A DNA stretch of 64,000 nucleotides, from NCBI GenBank assembly GCA_947178575.1, contig CAMWYX010000003.1, positions 41,835 to 105,834 of the forward strand. The letters run 5' to 3'. Under the pieces are notes generated by a model. The model had not been told where the DNA came from. It searched no databases and was given only the letters and a program-made list of their open reading frames with translations. This document shows, one piece after another, positions 1-9,695 of this stretch; within the stretch, counting starts at the first letter, position 1, and each line of letters begins with the position of its first letter. The stretch is from an uncultured Ruminococcus sp. GTDB taxonomy: Bacteria; Bacillota; Clostridia; Oscillospirales; Ruminococcaceae. A program made the translations under genes and the position numbers.

Positions 1-35
1 GGAACTACGAGAACTATGAATCGGGGTTGATTGTC

Positions 36-1406
36 ATGAAAAGTATAAGAAGATGCCAGCATATTATCACAGTTTTCCTGTCTGTCTTTATTATCGGAAC
101 TGTAATTCTTGTCCTGCGGATAAACAGGGAAGCACCGTTTTATATGAGTCATTCCGAAAATTACGAGCTCGGCATGGTTTACGACAGAAACGGAGATGTT
201 CTGTTTGACGGACTGGGAAAGGGAGAATATCCGGACAATCATTTTATAGATGTGGGAAATCTTATCGGCGACGACAAGGGGCAGATGGAAAATACTCTTG
301 TGGCAAAGAATATAGACAAACTCAATAATTACAGCTTTTCAGCCGGAATCGTCCGTGAGGGCGGAAAAGCGGCTATATATACAACTCTTGACCATTCGGC
401 AAACCGTGCCGTATATAATGCGTATATGGGAGCAAAAGGCTGTGCCGTGGCTTATAACTACAAAACCGGCGAGATACTGGTATGCACAAGTCTCCCTAAT
501 ATCGACCCGACAAAAGGATACGGAAATATCGGAAATATGGAATCCGGTACGCTTATTTCAAAGGCAATGTACGGAACAGTCCCAGGTTCTACGCAGAAAG
601 TCAGCACGGTTATTTCGGCAATGGAGATAATGGGAAAGGAAAAACTTTTTTCAAAAAAATACAGCTGTCAGGGATTCTATATAAACGGAACAGACGGGAA
701 AATAGATTGTCATAACTCATACGGTCACGGTGAACAGAATATACAGCAGGCTGTCGAAAACAGCTGTAATCCGTTTTTCGCTCAGCTTGTCGAGGACGAG
801 GATATGTCTCTTGAAAAGATAAAGGATATGTATACAAAATTAGGATATGCAGTAAGCGACGGCGAAAATGATGCGGAAATGAAGTACATAGACATCAACG
901 GAATAGAATGTGAAAGAGCATCAACAACACTTACGGATTCCGCTGATTTTTCCACGCAGTGGGGCTGTATCGGACAGGGCGAAACTCTTGCCAGTCCGGT
1001 TCAGCTGATGATGTGGCAGAGTGCAGTCGCCAACGGAACAGGAAAGATGACTATGCCGTATCTCATAGAACGTGTTACCGATGTATACGGCGATGAAACA
1101 GAAAGTTCTGAAACAAACTACAGCGAACAGCTTTTCAGTTCCGAAACCGCCGAAACAGTAAAACAGATACTTCTTACCAACGGTGAAAATCACTATGCAT
1201 ATTCTATCCCCGGATATAATGTCGCAATAAAGAGCGGTACTGCTCAGGTAAAGGACGGAGCAGAGGAAAATGCACTCCTTGTGGGATTTGTAAACGATAC
1301 AGCAAATCCTATAGCATTCTGCGTTGTGCTGGAAAACAAATACAGTACTCCCGCAGTTGCGGAAAATATCGTAACAACCATGCTGAATAATTTATGCAGT
1401 AACTGA
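36..1406 (+). CDS. Penicillin-binding protein transpeptidase (FtsI/PbpA-like)
   Basis: ORF 27..1406, ATG at 36; N-terminal TM; motifs YDRNGDVLFDG, PGSTQKVSTVI (SxxK-type region), KSGTAQV (KTG-like box). Confidence 0.85.
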   Translation: MKSIRRCQHIITVFLSVFIIGTVILVLRINREAPFYMSHSENYELGMVYDRNGDVLFDGLGKGEYPDNHFIDVGNLIGDDKGQMENTLVAKNIDKLNNYSFSAGIVREGGKAAIYTTLDHSANRAVYNAYMGAKGCAVAYNYKTGEILVCTSLPNIDPTKGYGNIGNMESGTLISKAMYGTVPGSTQKVSTVISAMEIMGKEKLFSKKYSCQGFYINGTDGKIDCHNSYGHGEQNIQQAVENSCNPFFAQLVEDEDMSLEKIKDMYTKLGYAVSDGENDAEMKYIDINGIECERASTTLTDSADFSTQWGCIGQGETLASPVQLMMWQSAVANGTGKMTMPYLIERVTDVYGDETESSETNYSEQLFSSETAETVKQILLTNGENHYAYSIPGYNVAIKSGTAQVKDGAEENALLVGFVNDTANPIAFCVVLENKYSTPAVAENIVTTMLNNLCSN

Positions 1407-1471
1407 TTTGTTGAATCCTACAAAAATGCAGAAAAATATTGTATAAAATAAACAAAAATATCAAAAAGCCC

Positions 1472-1500
1472 TTGTAAAATTTGTTTTATTGTGTTATAAT
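1472..1500 (+). promoter_or_regulatory. Sigma-A type promoter upstream of hpf
   Basis: TTGTAA - 17 nt - TATAAT. Confidence 0.6.
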
Positions 1501-1586
1501 GTAGTCATGGTAATTCACAGATGTGCAATGCCGTATCATTAAACTTTTGTCTTGATTCGTCAAGGTCAAAAAGGAGGACTACAATT

Positions 1587-2114
1587 ATGAAAATTACTAT
1601 CGCAGCAAAAAAAATGCAAGTTCCGCAGAACTTCACTGAATACGCAGAATCAAAACTCGATGCAAAACTCGGAAAATTTTTCGGCGATGAAGCCGATGCC
1701 AAAATCGTGATGTCTGAAGTTAAAAATCAGATAGTCATTGAGCTTACAGTTAAATATAACAGCATTATCTATCGTGCAGAGCGTTCAGCCGTTGACAAGA
1801 ACGCCGCTCTTGACGATGCTATCGATAAAATTATCAGACAGATACGCAAGAATAAGACAAAGGTCGAAAAGAAACTCAAGGACTCCGCATTCAAGCAGTC
1901 ATTCACAGAGCCTGTTGAGGAAATCGCACATTACGATGTCATCAAGGAAAAGAAGTTCAAGCTCCGTCCTATGGATACGGAAGAAGCTGTACTCCAGATG
2001 AATCTTCTGGGTCATACATTCTTTATGTTCCTCAATGCCAAGACAGGTGCGGTAAATGTGGTGTACAAGCGTGCCGACGGAACTTACGGTCTGCTTTCAC
2101 CGGATAACAACTGA
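1587..2114 (+). CDS. hpf: Ribosome hibernation promoting factor, long form
   Basis: AGGAGG SD then MKITIAAKKMQVPQNFTEYAESKLDAKLGKFF; C-terminal MDTEEAVLQMNLLGHTFFMFLNAKTGAVNVVYKRADGTYGLL typical of long HPF. Confidence 0.95.
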   Translation: MKITIAAKKMQVPQNFTEYAESKLDAKLGKFFGDEADAKIVMSEVKNQIVIELTVKYNSIIYRAERSAVDKNAALDDAIDKIIRQIRKNKTKVEKKLKDSAFKQSFTEPVEEIAHYDVIKEKKFKLRPMDTEEAVLQMNLLGHTFFMFLNAKTGAVNVVYKRADGTYGLLSPDNN

Positions 2115-2189
2115 TAATAATTCCAAAGCCTGTACCGACAGTGTATTCATAGACCGTCGGTACAGTTTCTTTAGGTAAGGAGAATTTAT

Positions 2190-2858
2190 ATGGATGAAAA
2201 CAAAAGAATTGTAATCGAAAAGAGAATAAACAGAACAGGAGAGAATCTCCGGAAGAATAATATGGAGTTCTATTATGCTCCTACCAGTGCAGAAGTAAAG
2301 GATATTGTAAAATCTCTGCTCAAAGAGGGAGATACTATTACTCACGGCGGTTCTGTTTCCATGAAAGAATGTGGCATTTCAGAGCTTATCAGTTCGCCGG
2401 AATATAATTACATGGACAGAACAAAAGTTCCGCCGGAAGAAATCAAGGATTTCTACAGAAAATCTTTCTTTGCAGATGTCTATATTTCGAGTGCAAATGC
2501 AATTACAGAGGACGGCGTGCTGTACAACGTTGACGGAAACAGCAACAGAATCGCCGCTATTGCATACGGCCCTGAAAGCGTTATCATAATTGCAGGATAT
2601 AATAAAATTGTTAAAAATCTTGAGGAAGCTGAAATCAGAGTAAAGACAGAAGCAGCTCCGCCGAACTGCGTCCGCCTGAACTGTAAGACATACTGTGCCG
2701 AAACAGGCGAATGTGTATCGCTTTCAAAATCCGGCAGACAGATTCCGGACGGCTGTTCAGGAGACGGACGCATATGCTGTAATTATCTTATTTCGGCACA
2801 GCAGAGACACAAGGGTAGAATCAAGGTTATCATTGTCGGAGAAGAACTGGGATATTAA
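2190..2858 (+). CDS. LUD-domain lactate utilization protein (LutC/YkgG family)
   Basis: LLKEGDTITHGGSVSMKECGI, YISSANAITEDGVLYNVDGNSNRIAAIAYGPESVIIIAGYNKIV typical of LUD domain. Confidence 0.85.
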   Translation: MDENKRIVIEKRINRTGENLRKNNMEFYYAPTSAEVKDIVKSLLKEGDTITHGGSVSMKECGISELISSPEYNYMDRTKVPPEEIKDFYRKSFFADVYISSANAITEDGVLYNVDGNSNRIAAIAYGPESVIIIAGYNKIVKNLEEAEIRVKTEAAPPNCVRLNCKTYCAETGECVSLSKSGRQIPDGCSGDGRICCNYLISAQQRHKGRIKVIIVGEELGY

Positions 2859-2908
2859 TTGAGTTAGTATAGTATAACTTTGATTCCGGTTTTATTTATA
2901 AAAAATGC

Positions 2909-2937
2909 TTGATTAAAATAAGCAGATGTTGTATAAT
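2909..2937 (+). promoter_or_regulatory. Sigma-A type promoter upstream of FeS scaffold-like/GGGtGRT genes
   Basis: TTGATT - 17 nt - TATAAT. Confidence 0.6.
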
Positions 2938-2992
2938 ATTATTGTATGTGGAACGGATTTACGTTCCAAATATCTGAAAGGAGTATTGAAAA

Positions 2993-3685
2993 ATGATTTA
3001 TTCTCACGAAGTTGAAACAATGTGCCCTATCGCTCAGGGCGTTGCTCACGGTGCAGCTCCGATTCCGGAGGAGGCAAAATGGGTAAAGGCTAAGGAAATC
3101 AAGGATATTTCCGGTTTCACTCATGGTATCGGCTGGTGCGCACCTCAGCAGGGTACTTGTAAACTTACTCTCAATGTCAAGGAGGGCGTTATTCAGGAAG
3201 CTCTCGTTGAGACTATCGGCTGTTCCGGTATGACACATTCGGCAGCTATGGCAGCAGAAATTCTCCCGGGCAGAACTATCCTCGAAGCTCTTAACACAGA
3301 CCTCGTATGCGATGCTATCAACACAGCTATGAGAGAACTTTTCCTCCAGATAGTTTACGGACGTTCACAGTCTGCTTTCTCTGAGGGCGGTCTCGTTGTA
3401 GGTGCAGGTCTTGAAGACCTCGGAAAAGGTCTCCGTTCACAGGTTGGTACAATGTACGGAACTCTTGCAAAAGGCCCTCGTTATCTCGAAATGACAGACG
3501 GCTATGTTACCGGTATTGCACTTAACGAAGAAAACGAAATAATCGGCTATAAGTTCGTAAACTTCGGCAAGATGATGGACTTCATCAAGGCAGGCGACGA
3601 CGCAAATACTGCTTTTGAGAAGGCTCAGGGTCAGTACGGCAGAGTTGCTGATGCAGTTAAGATTGTTGACCCCAGAAAAGAATAA
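2993..3685 (+). CDS. Iron-sulfur cluster assembly scaffold-like protein (NifU-N/IscU-like)
   Basis: ORF; GWCAPQQGTCKLTLNVKEGVIQEALVETIGCSGMTHSAAMAAEIL resembles the NifU-N fold; paired with the GGGtGRT protein. Confidence 0.75.
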   Translation: MIYSHEVETMCPIAQGVAHGAAPIPEEAKWVKAKEIKDISGFTHGIGWCAPQQGTCKLTLNVKEGVIQEALVETIGCSGMTHSAAMAAEILPGRTILEALNTDLVCDAINTAMRELFLQIVYGRSQSAFSEGGLVVGAGLEDLGKGLRSQVGTMYGTLAKGPRYLEMTDGYVTGIALNEENEIIGYKFVNFGKMMDFIKAGDDANTAFEKAQGQYGRVADAVKIVDPRKE

Positions 3686-3699
3686 GGAGGATATACAAA

Positions 3700-4698
3700 A
3701 TGGCTTTATTTGAATCATACGAGAGACGTGAAAAGCAGATTCTTGATGTAATCAAGGCTTACGGAATCGATACTATCGAACAGTGTGCTGATGTCTGCAA
3801 AGAAAAAGGTCTCGATATTTATAAGCTCGTTGAGGGCATTCAGCCTATCTGTTTTGAAAATGCAAAATGGGCTTACACTGTAGGCTGTGCTATCGCTATC
3901 AAGAAGGGCTGTACAAGAGCTGCTGACGCTGCTGCTGCTATCGGCGAAGGACTTCAGGCTTTCTGTATTCCGGGTTCTGTAGCAGACCAGAGAAAAGTTG
4001 GTCTTGGTCACGGAAATCTTGGAAAAATGCTCCTTGAAGAAGAAACAGAATGTTTCGCATTCCTTGCAGGTCACGAATCATTTGCAGCTGCTGAGGGTGC
4101 TATCGGTATCGCTGAAAAGGCAAACAAGGTACGTCAGAAGCCTCTCCGTGTTATTCTTAACGGTCTCGGAAAGGACGCCGCTCAGATTATTGCAAGAATC
4201 AACGGCTTTACATATGTTGAAACAGAAATGGATTACCATACAGGCGAAGTAAAAGAAGTATTCCGCAAGGCATATTCAGAAGGTCTCCGTTCTAAGGTAA
4301 ACTGCTATGGTGCAAATGATGTTACAGAGGGCGTTGCTATCATGTGGAAAGAAAATGTTGATGTTTCTATCACAGGAAACTCCACTAACCCGACACGTTT
4401 CCAGCACCCCGTTGCAGGAACTTATAAGAAAGAGCGTACAGATGCCGGCAAGAAGTATTTCTCAGTAGCTTCAGGCGGCGGTACAGGACGTACACTTCAC
4501 CCTGACAATATGGCAGCAGGTCCTGCTTCATACGGTATGACAGATACTATGGGACGTATGCACTCAGACGCACAGTTTGCAGGTTCTTCATCAGTTCCGG
4601 CACACGTTGAGATGATGGGTCTTATCGGTATGGGTAATAACCCGATGGTAGGTGCTACAGTAGCTTGCGCAGTTGCTGTTGAGGAAGCTATGAAGTAA
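3700..4698 (+). CDS. GGGtGRT protein (uncharacterised family)
   Basis: Contains the signature SVASGGGTGRTLHPDNMAAGPASYGMTDTMGRMHSDAQFAGSSSVPAHVEMMG; SD AAGGAGG. Confidence 0.9.
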   Translation: MALFESYERREKQILDVIKAYGIDTIEQCADVCKEKGLDIYKLVEGIQPICFENAKWAYTVGCAIAIKKGCTRAADAAAAIGEGLQAFCIPGSVADQRKVGLGHGNLGKMLLEEETECFAFLAGHESFAAAEGAIGIAEKANKVRQKPLRVILNGLGKDAAQIIARINGFTYVETEMDYHTGEVKEVFRKAYSEGLRSKVNCYGANDVTEGVAIMWKENVDVSITGNSTNPTRFQHPVAGTYKKERTDAGKKYFSVASGGGTGRTLHPDNMAAGPASYGMTDTMGRMHSDAQFAGSSSVPAHVEMMGLIGMGNNPMVGATVACAVAVEEAMK

Positions 4699-4717
4699 GA
4701 TTTATATAATAATTAAT

Positions 4718-4748
4718 CCCCTGAATTACGCATTCAGGGGATTTTTTT
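4718..4748 (+). terminator. Rho-independent terminator
   Basis: CCCCTGAAT tacgc ATTCAGGGG followed by ATTTTTTT. Confidence 0.85.
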
Positions 4749-4790
4749 GAACTGTAAGAAACAATCTGTTTTAATTATAGTGTTCTGTTA

Positions 4791-5090
4791 TCATAGTTTA
4801 TTTTTCTGTTTCAGTCTGTCAAAAACGATATTATATCCGTCGCTTCCGTCCTGCAATGAACGGTTCACACGGCTGATAGTAGCGGTACTTGCGCCGGTTT
4901 CGGAGACGATGCTGTTATATACACGATGTTCATCTAACAGACGTGCAACGTGAAAACGCTGTGCAAATGATTTGAGTTCGATTGTAGTGCATAGGTCTGT
5001 AAAGAACTTGTAGCAGTCATCAACGGTTTCGAGGGTGAGGACGGCTTCAAAGAGCATATCCATATTTTCTGATTTTATTTTATCATTCAT
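4791..5090 (-). CDS. TrpR-like YerC/YecD family DNA-binding protein
   Basis: LCTTIELKSFAQRFHVARLLDEHRVYNSIVSETGASTATISRVNRSLQDGSDGY is characteristic of the YerC family. Confidence 0.92.
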   Translation of the reverse strand: MNDKIKSENMDMLFEAVLTLETVDDCYKFFTDLCTTIELKSFAQRFHVARLLDEHRVYNSIVSETGASTATISRVNRSLQDGSDGYNIVFDRLKQKNKL

Positions 5091-5182
5091 CTGATTAACT
5101 CCAGTCTGCTCATGTGAGCGAATATTTTCATATATTATTTTAGCACAATAATGTGTGAAAGTAAAGTGAATTTGAAAAAAAT

Positions 5183-5207
5183 AAAGAGGAAAGAAGAATC
5201 TTTCCTC
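5183..5207 (-). terminator. Terminator of rnpB
   Basis: Minus strand GAGGAAAG attctt CTTTCCTC followed by a T-rich tract. Confidence 0.7.
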
Positions 5208-5211
5208 GTTA

Positions 5212-5562
5212 AGATGACCAGACCGATAAGCCGGGTTCTGTCGGGTGCGGCAATTTATCTACACTTATCGTTGCCGATAAGTTCAAGCCGTCATTACTGA
5301 ATATCCGCCGAGCAGACGTTAAGATATTCAGCACCAATAGACGTTGCATCGGATAGGGTTTACATGGCAGTGCAGTCTCCTGCACTCCGGTGAGCTTTTA
5401 CCTCGCCTTTCCACCTTTACCTGAAGATATATCAGGAAGTTTATTTCTGTTGCACTTGCCCTAAGGTCGCCCTCGGCTGTCGTTAACAGCTATCCTGCTC
5501 TGTGATGCCCGGACTTTCCTCATAAACATAAAACGTTTCCGCTGCCGCATAGTCTGCTCACG
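5212..5562 (-). ncRNA. rnpB: RNase P RNA
   Basis: Minus strand carries GAGGAAAGTCCGGGCATCACAGAGCAGGAT near the 5' end and ACAGAACCCGGCTTAT at the 3' end, both hallmark conserved regions; no ORF; consensus promoter upstream. Ends are approximate. Confidence 0.95.
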
Positions 5563-5567
5563 GTGAT

Positions 5568-5596
5568 ATTGTAACATAAAAAATCAAATTTGTCAA
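5568..5596 (-). promoter_or_regulatory. Sigma-A promoter of rnpB
   Basis: Minus strand TTGACA - 17 nt - TACAAT. Confidence 0.75.
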
Positions 5597-5679
5597 GTGA
5601 ATCATTAAGATTTTATGGAAATAAATTTCCGATACATAATTTTTTATTCAAATATTAAGTATAAAAAATAATATTTAAT

Positions 5680-6468
5680 CTAAATCAGATTGAAATGCCG
5701 GAGAGCATTATATATACCGTCTTCGTGCAGAGGAGCTGTTATGTATGATACATAGGGATAAATAGATTCCGCACCTCCCATGGCGATACTGTTCGGAACA
5801 GCAGTAAGCATAGGGAGGTCATTGGCACTGTCTCCTATGGCGTAGGCGTTTTCAAGCGGAATATCAAGTTTTTCAAGAATCAGATTTATTGCGGTAGCTT
5901 TGGAAAATCCTTTCGGTACATTTTCATAGAATCCGTGACCACGGTCGATAATGTCAAAATTTTTACCGGTTTCACGGAGGAAAAGTTCAAAATTGCAGTT
6001 TTCATTTTTCCATACCACGAATTTGTCAAACATGAAATTTTCGTCCTCGACACGCCGGCTTATATCTATGCCGGATTCAACGAAATTTTTCAGGAAATCT
6101 TCAAGCTGAGCGTTTACGGGAGCAAGATTATCAAAGAAATATCCGTCCTTATGCTCATATACCGGAGTAACACCGCATTTCCGCATAAGACGGGCAGTTT
6201 CACGGCAGAAATCCTGTTCAAGTCTGTTGTACAGCAGAATATCGCCGTTGTATTCAATATAAGTTCCGCACCCGCATATAATCCCGTCGAAACCGAGGGA
6301 ACGGACATTTTTATTTACGTTGAATGCAGTTCTTCCGGTATTTATAAAAGTAACACAGCCGTTTTTCCTTGCGAGTGATATTGCGGTTCGGGTGCTTTCC
6401 GGAATAGTCATAAGTCCGTCTTCAGAAACAAGAGTACCGTCAATATCAAAAAATATAACAGATTTCAC
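5680..6468 (-). CDS. HAD superfamily hydrolase, Cof type
   Basis: FFDIDGTLVSEDG, INTGR, ATAINLILEKLDIPLENAYAIGDSANDLPML motifs. Confidence 0.92.
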   Translation of the reverse strand: MKSVIFFDIDGTLVSEDGLMTIPESTRTAISLARKNGCVTFINTGRTAFNVNKNVRSLGFDGIICGCGTYIEYNGDILLYNRLEQDFCRETARLMRKCGVTPVYEHKDGYFFDNLAPVNAQLEDFLKNFVESGIDISRRVEDENFMFDKFVVWKNENCNFELFLRETGKNFDIIDRGHGFYENVPKGFSKATAINLILEKLDIPLENAYAIGDSANDLPMLTAVPNSIAMGGAESIYPYVSYITAPLHEDGIYNALRHFNLI

Positions 6469-6592
6469 AAAATCAACCAGCCTTTCAGAAAAAATTTACA
6501 ATGTGTACGGCTTATTTATTATAACATAATATACAGCAGTTGTCAAAGAGAGAAAAAAATATAGTTTCGTGAAAAGTTGATGAATAAAATGC

Positions 6593-6621
6593 TTGCTTTT
6601 TTTTATGAAATATAGTATAAT
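6593..6621 (+). promoter_or_regulatory. Promoter of lon
   Basis: TTGCTT - 17 nt - TATAAT. Confidence 0.5.
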
Positions 6622-6711
6622 GTAATATAGCCGTTATTATCGTTTTTTAACCCGGCGATTTTGCGGTATTCATTCACACAAACGATAACCATAAAAAGTG
6701 GAGAATATCAT

Positions 6712-9081
6712 ATGGAACAGACTATCAAAAGCAGTAAGAACACAGAAAACGGCAATACCTTTTACGCTATTGCCATGAGAGGTCTTGTTGCATTCCCGAA
6801 AATGGTAATGCACTTCGATGTATCAAGAGATAAGACAGTTGAGGCCGTCGAGAGGGCAGTCAAGGAAAATGAAAAAATTTTCCTCGTTGCACAGCGTGAG
6901 ATATGTGTCGAGAATCCGAAAGCGTCCGACCTGTATAAAGTAGGTGTGGTTGCGGAAATAAAACAGGTTCTCAGACTTCCGGATAATGTCATGAAAATAA
7001 TCGTTGAGGGAGTTTACAGGGCTAATCTTGTACATCTTATTGATGACGGAGAAGTTCTGCGTGCCGAAGTAAAACGTACGGCTACATATTCACGGGGCAA
7101 AGTTGACAAGATAGAAGCAGAAGCTCTTATGCGTTCTGTAAAAGACGTTTTTGAACGCTATATGTCTTTCTTTCCTCGTGTACCAGATGAACTTCTTTCA
7201 TCAGTTGTCACACAGAACGACCCGGTAAGACTTTTTGAATCTGTAGCTTTCAATGTCAATATTAACTACAAGGACAAGCAGATGCTTCTTGAAGAATCAG
7301 GCGTACTGAGCAAACTTTCAATACTTTATTCAAGCCTTACTTCTGAAGTTGAAATACTGGAACTTGAAAATCTTATAAATGAACAGACAAAAAAGAGCAT
7401 TGACAAGGGACAGAAAGAATACTATCTCCGTGAACAGATGCGTATTATTCAGGAACAGCTCGGCGAGGACGATGCGGAAGAAGTTTTTAATATCACCAAT
7501 CAGATAATGGAACTGAAAATCGATGAAAAAAGCCGGGATAAACTTCTTAAGGAAGCAGACCGGCTCGGAAAAATGCCTCCGGCATCGCAGGAAGCATTCG
7601 TTATAAAAAATTATCTTGATACCGTTCTTTCACTTCCGTGGGGAAAATATACAAAATCAAAACTTTCCATGGAAAAAGCGGAGGCGGTTCTTGATAAAGA
7701 ACATTACGGTCTGAAAAAAGTAAAGGAACGTATACTGGAATTTTTAGCAGTTCATATGCTCAACCCCGATATAAAGGGACAGATAATATGTCTTGCAGGC
7801 CCTCCCGGTATCGGAAAGACTTCTATAGCGAGGTCGGTCGCCAAGGCTATGGGCAGAAAATATGTACGTGTTTCGCTTGGCGGTGTAAGAGATGAGGCGG
7901 ATATAAGAGGTCACAGAAAAACATATGTCGGAGCTATGCCGGGACGTATAATCACGGCTCTCCAGCAGGCAGGCTCGGCGAATCCGCTTATACTTTTCGA
8001 TGAAATTGACAAGCTGTGCAGTGACATAAAGGGAGACCCGGCGTCTGCTATGCTCGAAGTCCTTGACAGCGAGCAGAATAAGGATTTCCGTGACCATTTC
8101 CTTGAAGTGCCGTTTGATTTGAGCAAGGCGGTATTTATTACTACGGCAAATAATGTGGGCGATATTCCTGCTCCTCTTCTTGACCGTATGGAACTTATCG
8201 AACTTCCCAGCTATACCGCAGAAGAAAAATTCCATATAGCCAAGGAACATCTTCTCCCGAAACAGCTTAAAGAACACGGCTTGAAAGGAACACAGCTGAA
8301 AGTGCAGGACAATGCAATGCACGATATTATAGGATTCTACACCAAGGAAGCCGGAGTTCGTACTCTTGAACGCTGTATCGCATCGCTTTGCAGAAAGACA
8401 GCAAAGAAAATTGCCGACGGAACGGCAAAACGCATTACGGTAAAGGCTGAGGAAATTGAAAACTGGCTCGGTACAAGAAAATATACATCTGACCTCGTAT
8501 CAAAGGAAAATCAGGTCGGTGTTGTAAACGGTCTTGCATGGACTTCGGTCGGCGGAGTTCTTATGCCTCTTGAAGTAATTATCCTTGAGGGAACAGGCAA
8601 GATTGAAGTTACTGGTTCTCTCGGCGATGTCATGAAGGAAAGTTCACGGATTGCCGTGAGTTACGTCAGAAGTCTTGGGGACAGATACGGCATTGACAAG
8701 GATTTCTATAAAAATAAAGATATGCACATTCATGCTCCGGAGGGTGCAGTTCCGAAAGACGGCCCGTCGGCAGGAGTTACAATGACTACGGCTGTAGTAT
8801 CTGCATTGTCAGGCAGAAAAGTGCGTTCCGATACTGCAATGACCGGAGAAATAACTCTGCACGGAAAAGTCCTCCCGATAGGCGGACTCCGTGAAAAGAC
8901 CATGGCTGCATATAAATCAGGAATAAAACGAGTTATTATTCCGATTGACAATAAGCCGGATTTGGAAGAAGTTGACGATTCCGTGAAAAATTCACTTGAA
9001 TTTATATTTGCGGAAAATCTCGCAGATGTTCTTGAAAATGCCCTTGTTCCGGAGGAAAATCTCAATGAAGCTGAATTATAA
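6712..9081 (+). CDS. lon: ATP-dependent protease La
   Basis: GPPGIGKTSIARSVAKAMGRKYVRVSLGGVRDEADIRGHRKTYVGAMPGRI and catalytic PKDGPSAGVTM; ATG at 6712. Confidence 0.97.
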   Translation: MEQTIKSSKNTENGNTFYAIAMRGLVAFPKMVMHFDVSRDKTVEAVERAVKENEKIFLVAQREICVENPKASDLYKVGVVAEIKQVLRLPDNVMKIIVEGVYRANLVHLIDDGEVLRAEVKRTATYSRGKVDKIEAEALMRSVKDVFERYMSFFPRVPDELLSSVVTQNDPVRLFESVAFNVNINYKDKQMLLEESGVLSKLSILYSSLTSEVEILELENLINEQTKKSIDKGQKEYYLREQMRIIQEQLGEDDAEEVFNITNQIMELKIDEKSRDKLLKEADRLGKMPPASQEAFVIKNYLDTVLSLPWGKYTKSKLSMEKAEAVLDKEHYGLKKVKERILEFLAVHMLNPDIKGQIICLAGPPGIGKTSIARSVAKAMGRKYVRVSLGGVRDEADIRGHRKTYVGAMPGRIITALQQAGSANPLILFDEIDKLCSDIKGDPASAMLEVLDSEQNKDFRDHFLEVPFDLSKAVFITTANNVGDIPAPLLDRMELIELPSYTAEEKFHIAKEHLLPKQLKEHGLKGTQLKVQDNAMHDIIGFYTKEAGVRTLERCIASLCRKTAKKIADGTAKRITVKAEEIENWLGTRKYTSDLVSKENQVGVVNGLAWTSVGGVLMPLEVIILEGTGKIEVTGSLGDVMKESSRIAVSYVRSLGDRYGIDKDFYKNKDMHIHAPEGAVPKDGPSAGVTMTTAVVSALSGRKVRSDTAMTGEITLHGKVLPIGGLREKTMAAYKSGIKRVIIPIDNKPDLEEVDDSVKNSLEFIFAENLADVLENALVPEENLNEAEL

Positions 9082-9655
9082 TAAGGCAGAATATGTCGCC
9101 TCATACGGAACATTTTCGCAGATACCGGATTCCGACAGAATCGAAATAGCTTTTGCAGGTCATTCAAATGTGGGAAAATCAACGCTGATAAATAAACTTT
9201 TCAACCGCAAGAATCTTGCAAGAGTAAGCTCTGTACCAGGAAAAACAGCGACAATAAATTTTTACGGTCTGGAAAATATATATTTTGCAGACCTCCCCGG
9301 TTATGGATATGCAAAGGTTGCAAAATCCGAAAAAGAACGCTGGGCAGGTCTGATTGACGGCTATCTCGGCTCGGAAAGAAATATAAGGCTTGTATTTATG
9401 CTTGTTGATATGCGTCATGCTCCCACAAAGGACGACATAAAAATGATAGATTATCTTATTGACACGGAAATGCCCTTTGTACTGGTTCTGACGAAAGCTG
9501 ACAAGCTGAAAAAAAATGAACGCATAAAGCGTATGGAAGCGTTCAGGACAGAAATACCATGTTTCGATGATATGCACGTGATTCCGTTTTCCTCCATGAC
9601 TTTCGAGGGCGTGGAGGAACTCCGGAACATAGTGGAAGAAATATGCGAGGATTAA
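9065..9655 (+). CDS. engB: Ribosome biogenesis GTP-binding protein EngB/YsxC
   Basis: GHSNVGKSTLINKLFNRKNLARVSSVPGKTATINFY, DLPGYGYAKV, TKADK; overlaps the 3' end of lon. Confidence 0.95.
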   Translation: MKLNYNKAEYVASYGTFSQIPDSDRIEIAFAGHSNVGKSTLINKLFNRKNLARVSSVPGKTATINFYGLENIYFADLPGYGYAKVAKSEKERWAGLIDGYLGSERNIRLVFMLVDMRHAPTKDDIKMIDYLIDTEMPFVLVLTKADKLKKNERIKRMEAFRTEIPCFDDMHVIPFSSMTFEGVEELRNIVEEICED

Positions 9656-9695
9656 AAAATCATAAAAATCAGGAAAATCGGAAAGGAAGTAAAAT

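Noticed and set aside
1-30. Possible 3' end of an upstream FtsW/RodA-type gene (ending TGA at 28-30)
   Set aside because: Only 30 nt visible; frame is open but product cannot be supported.
7744-8322. 192-aa ORF on the minus strand
   Set aside because: Antisense to the conserved AAA+ domain of lon; no plausible protein features.
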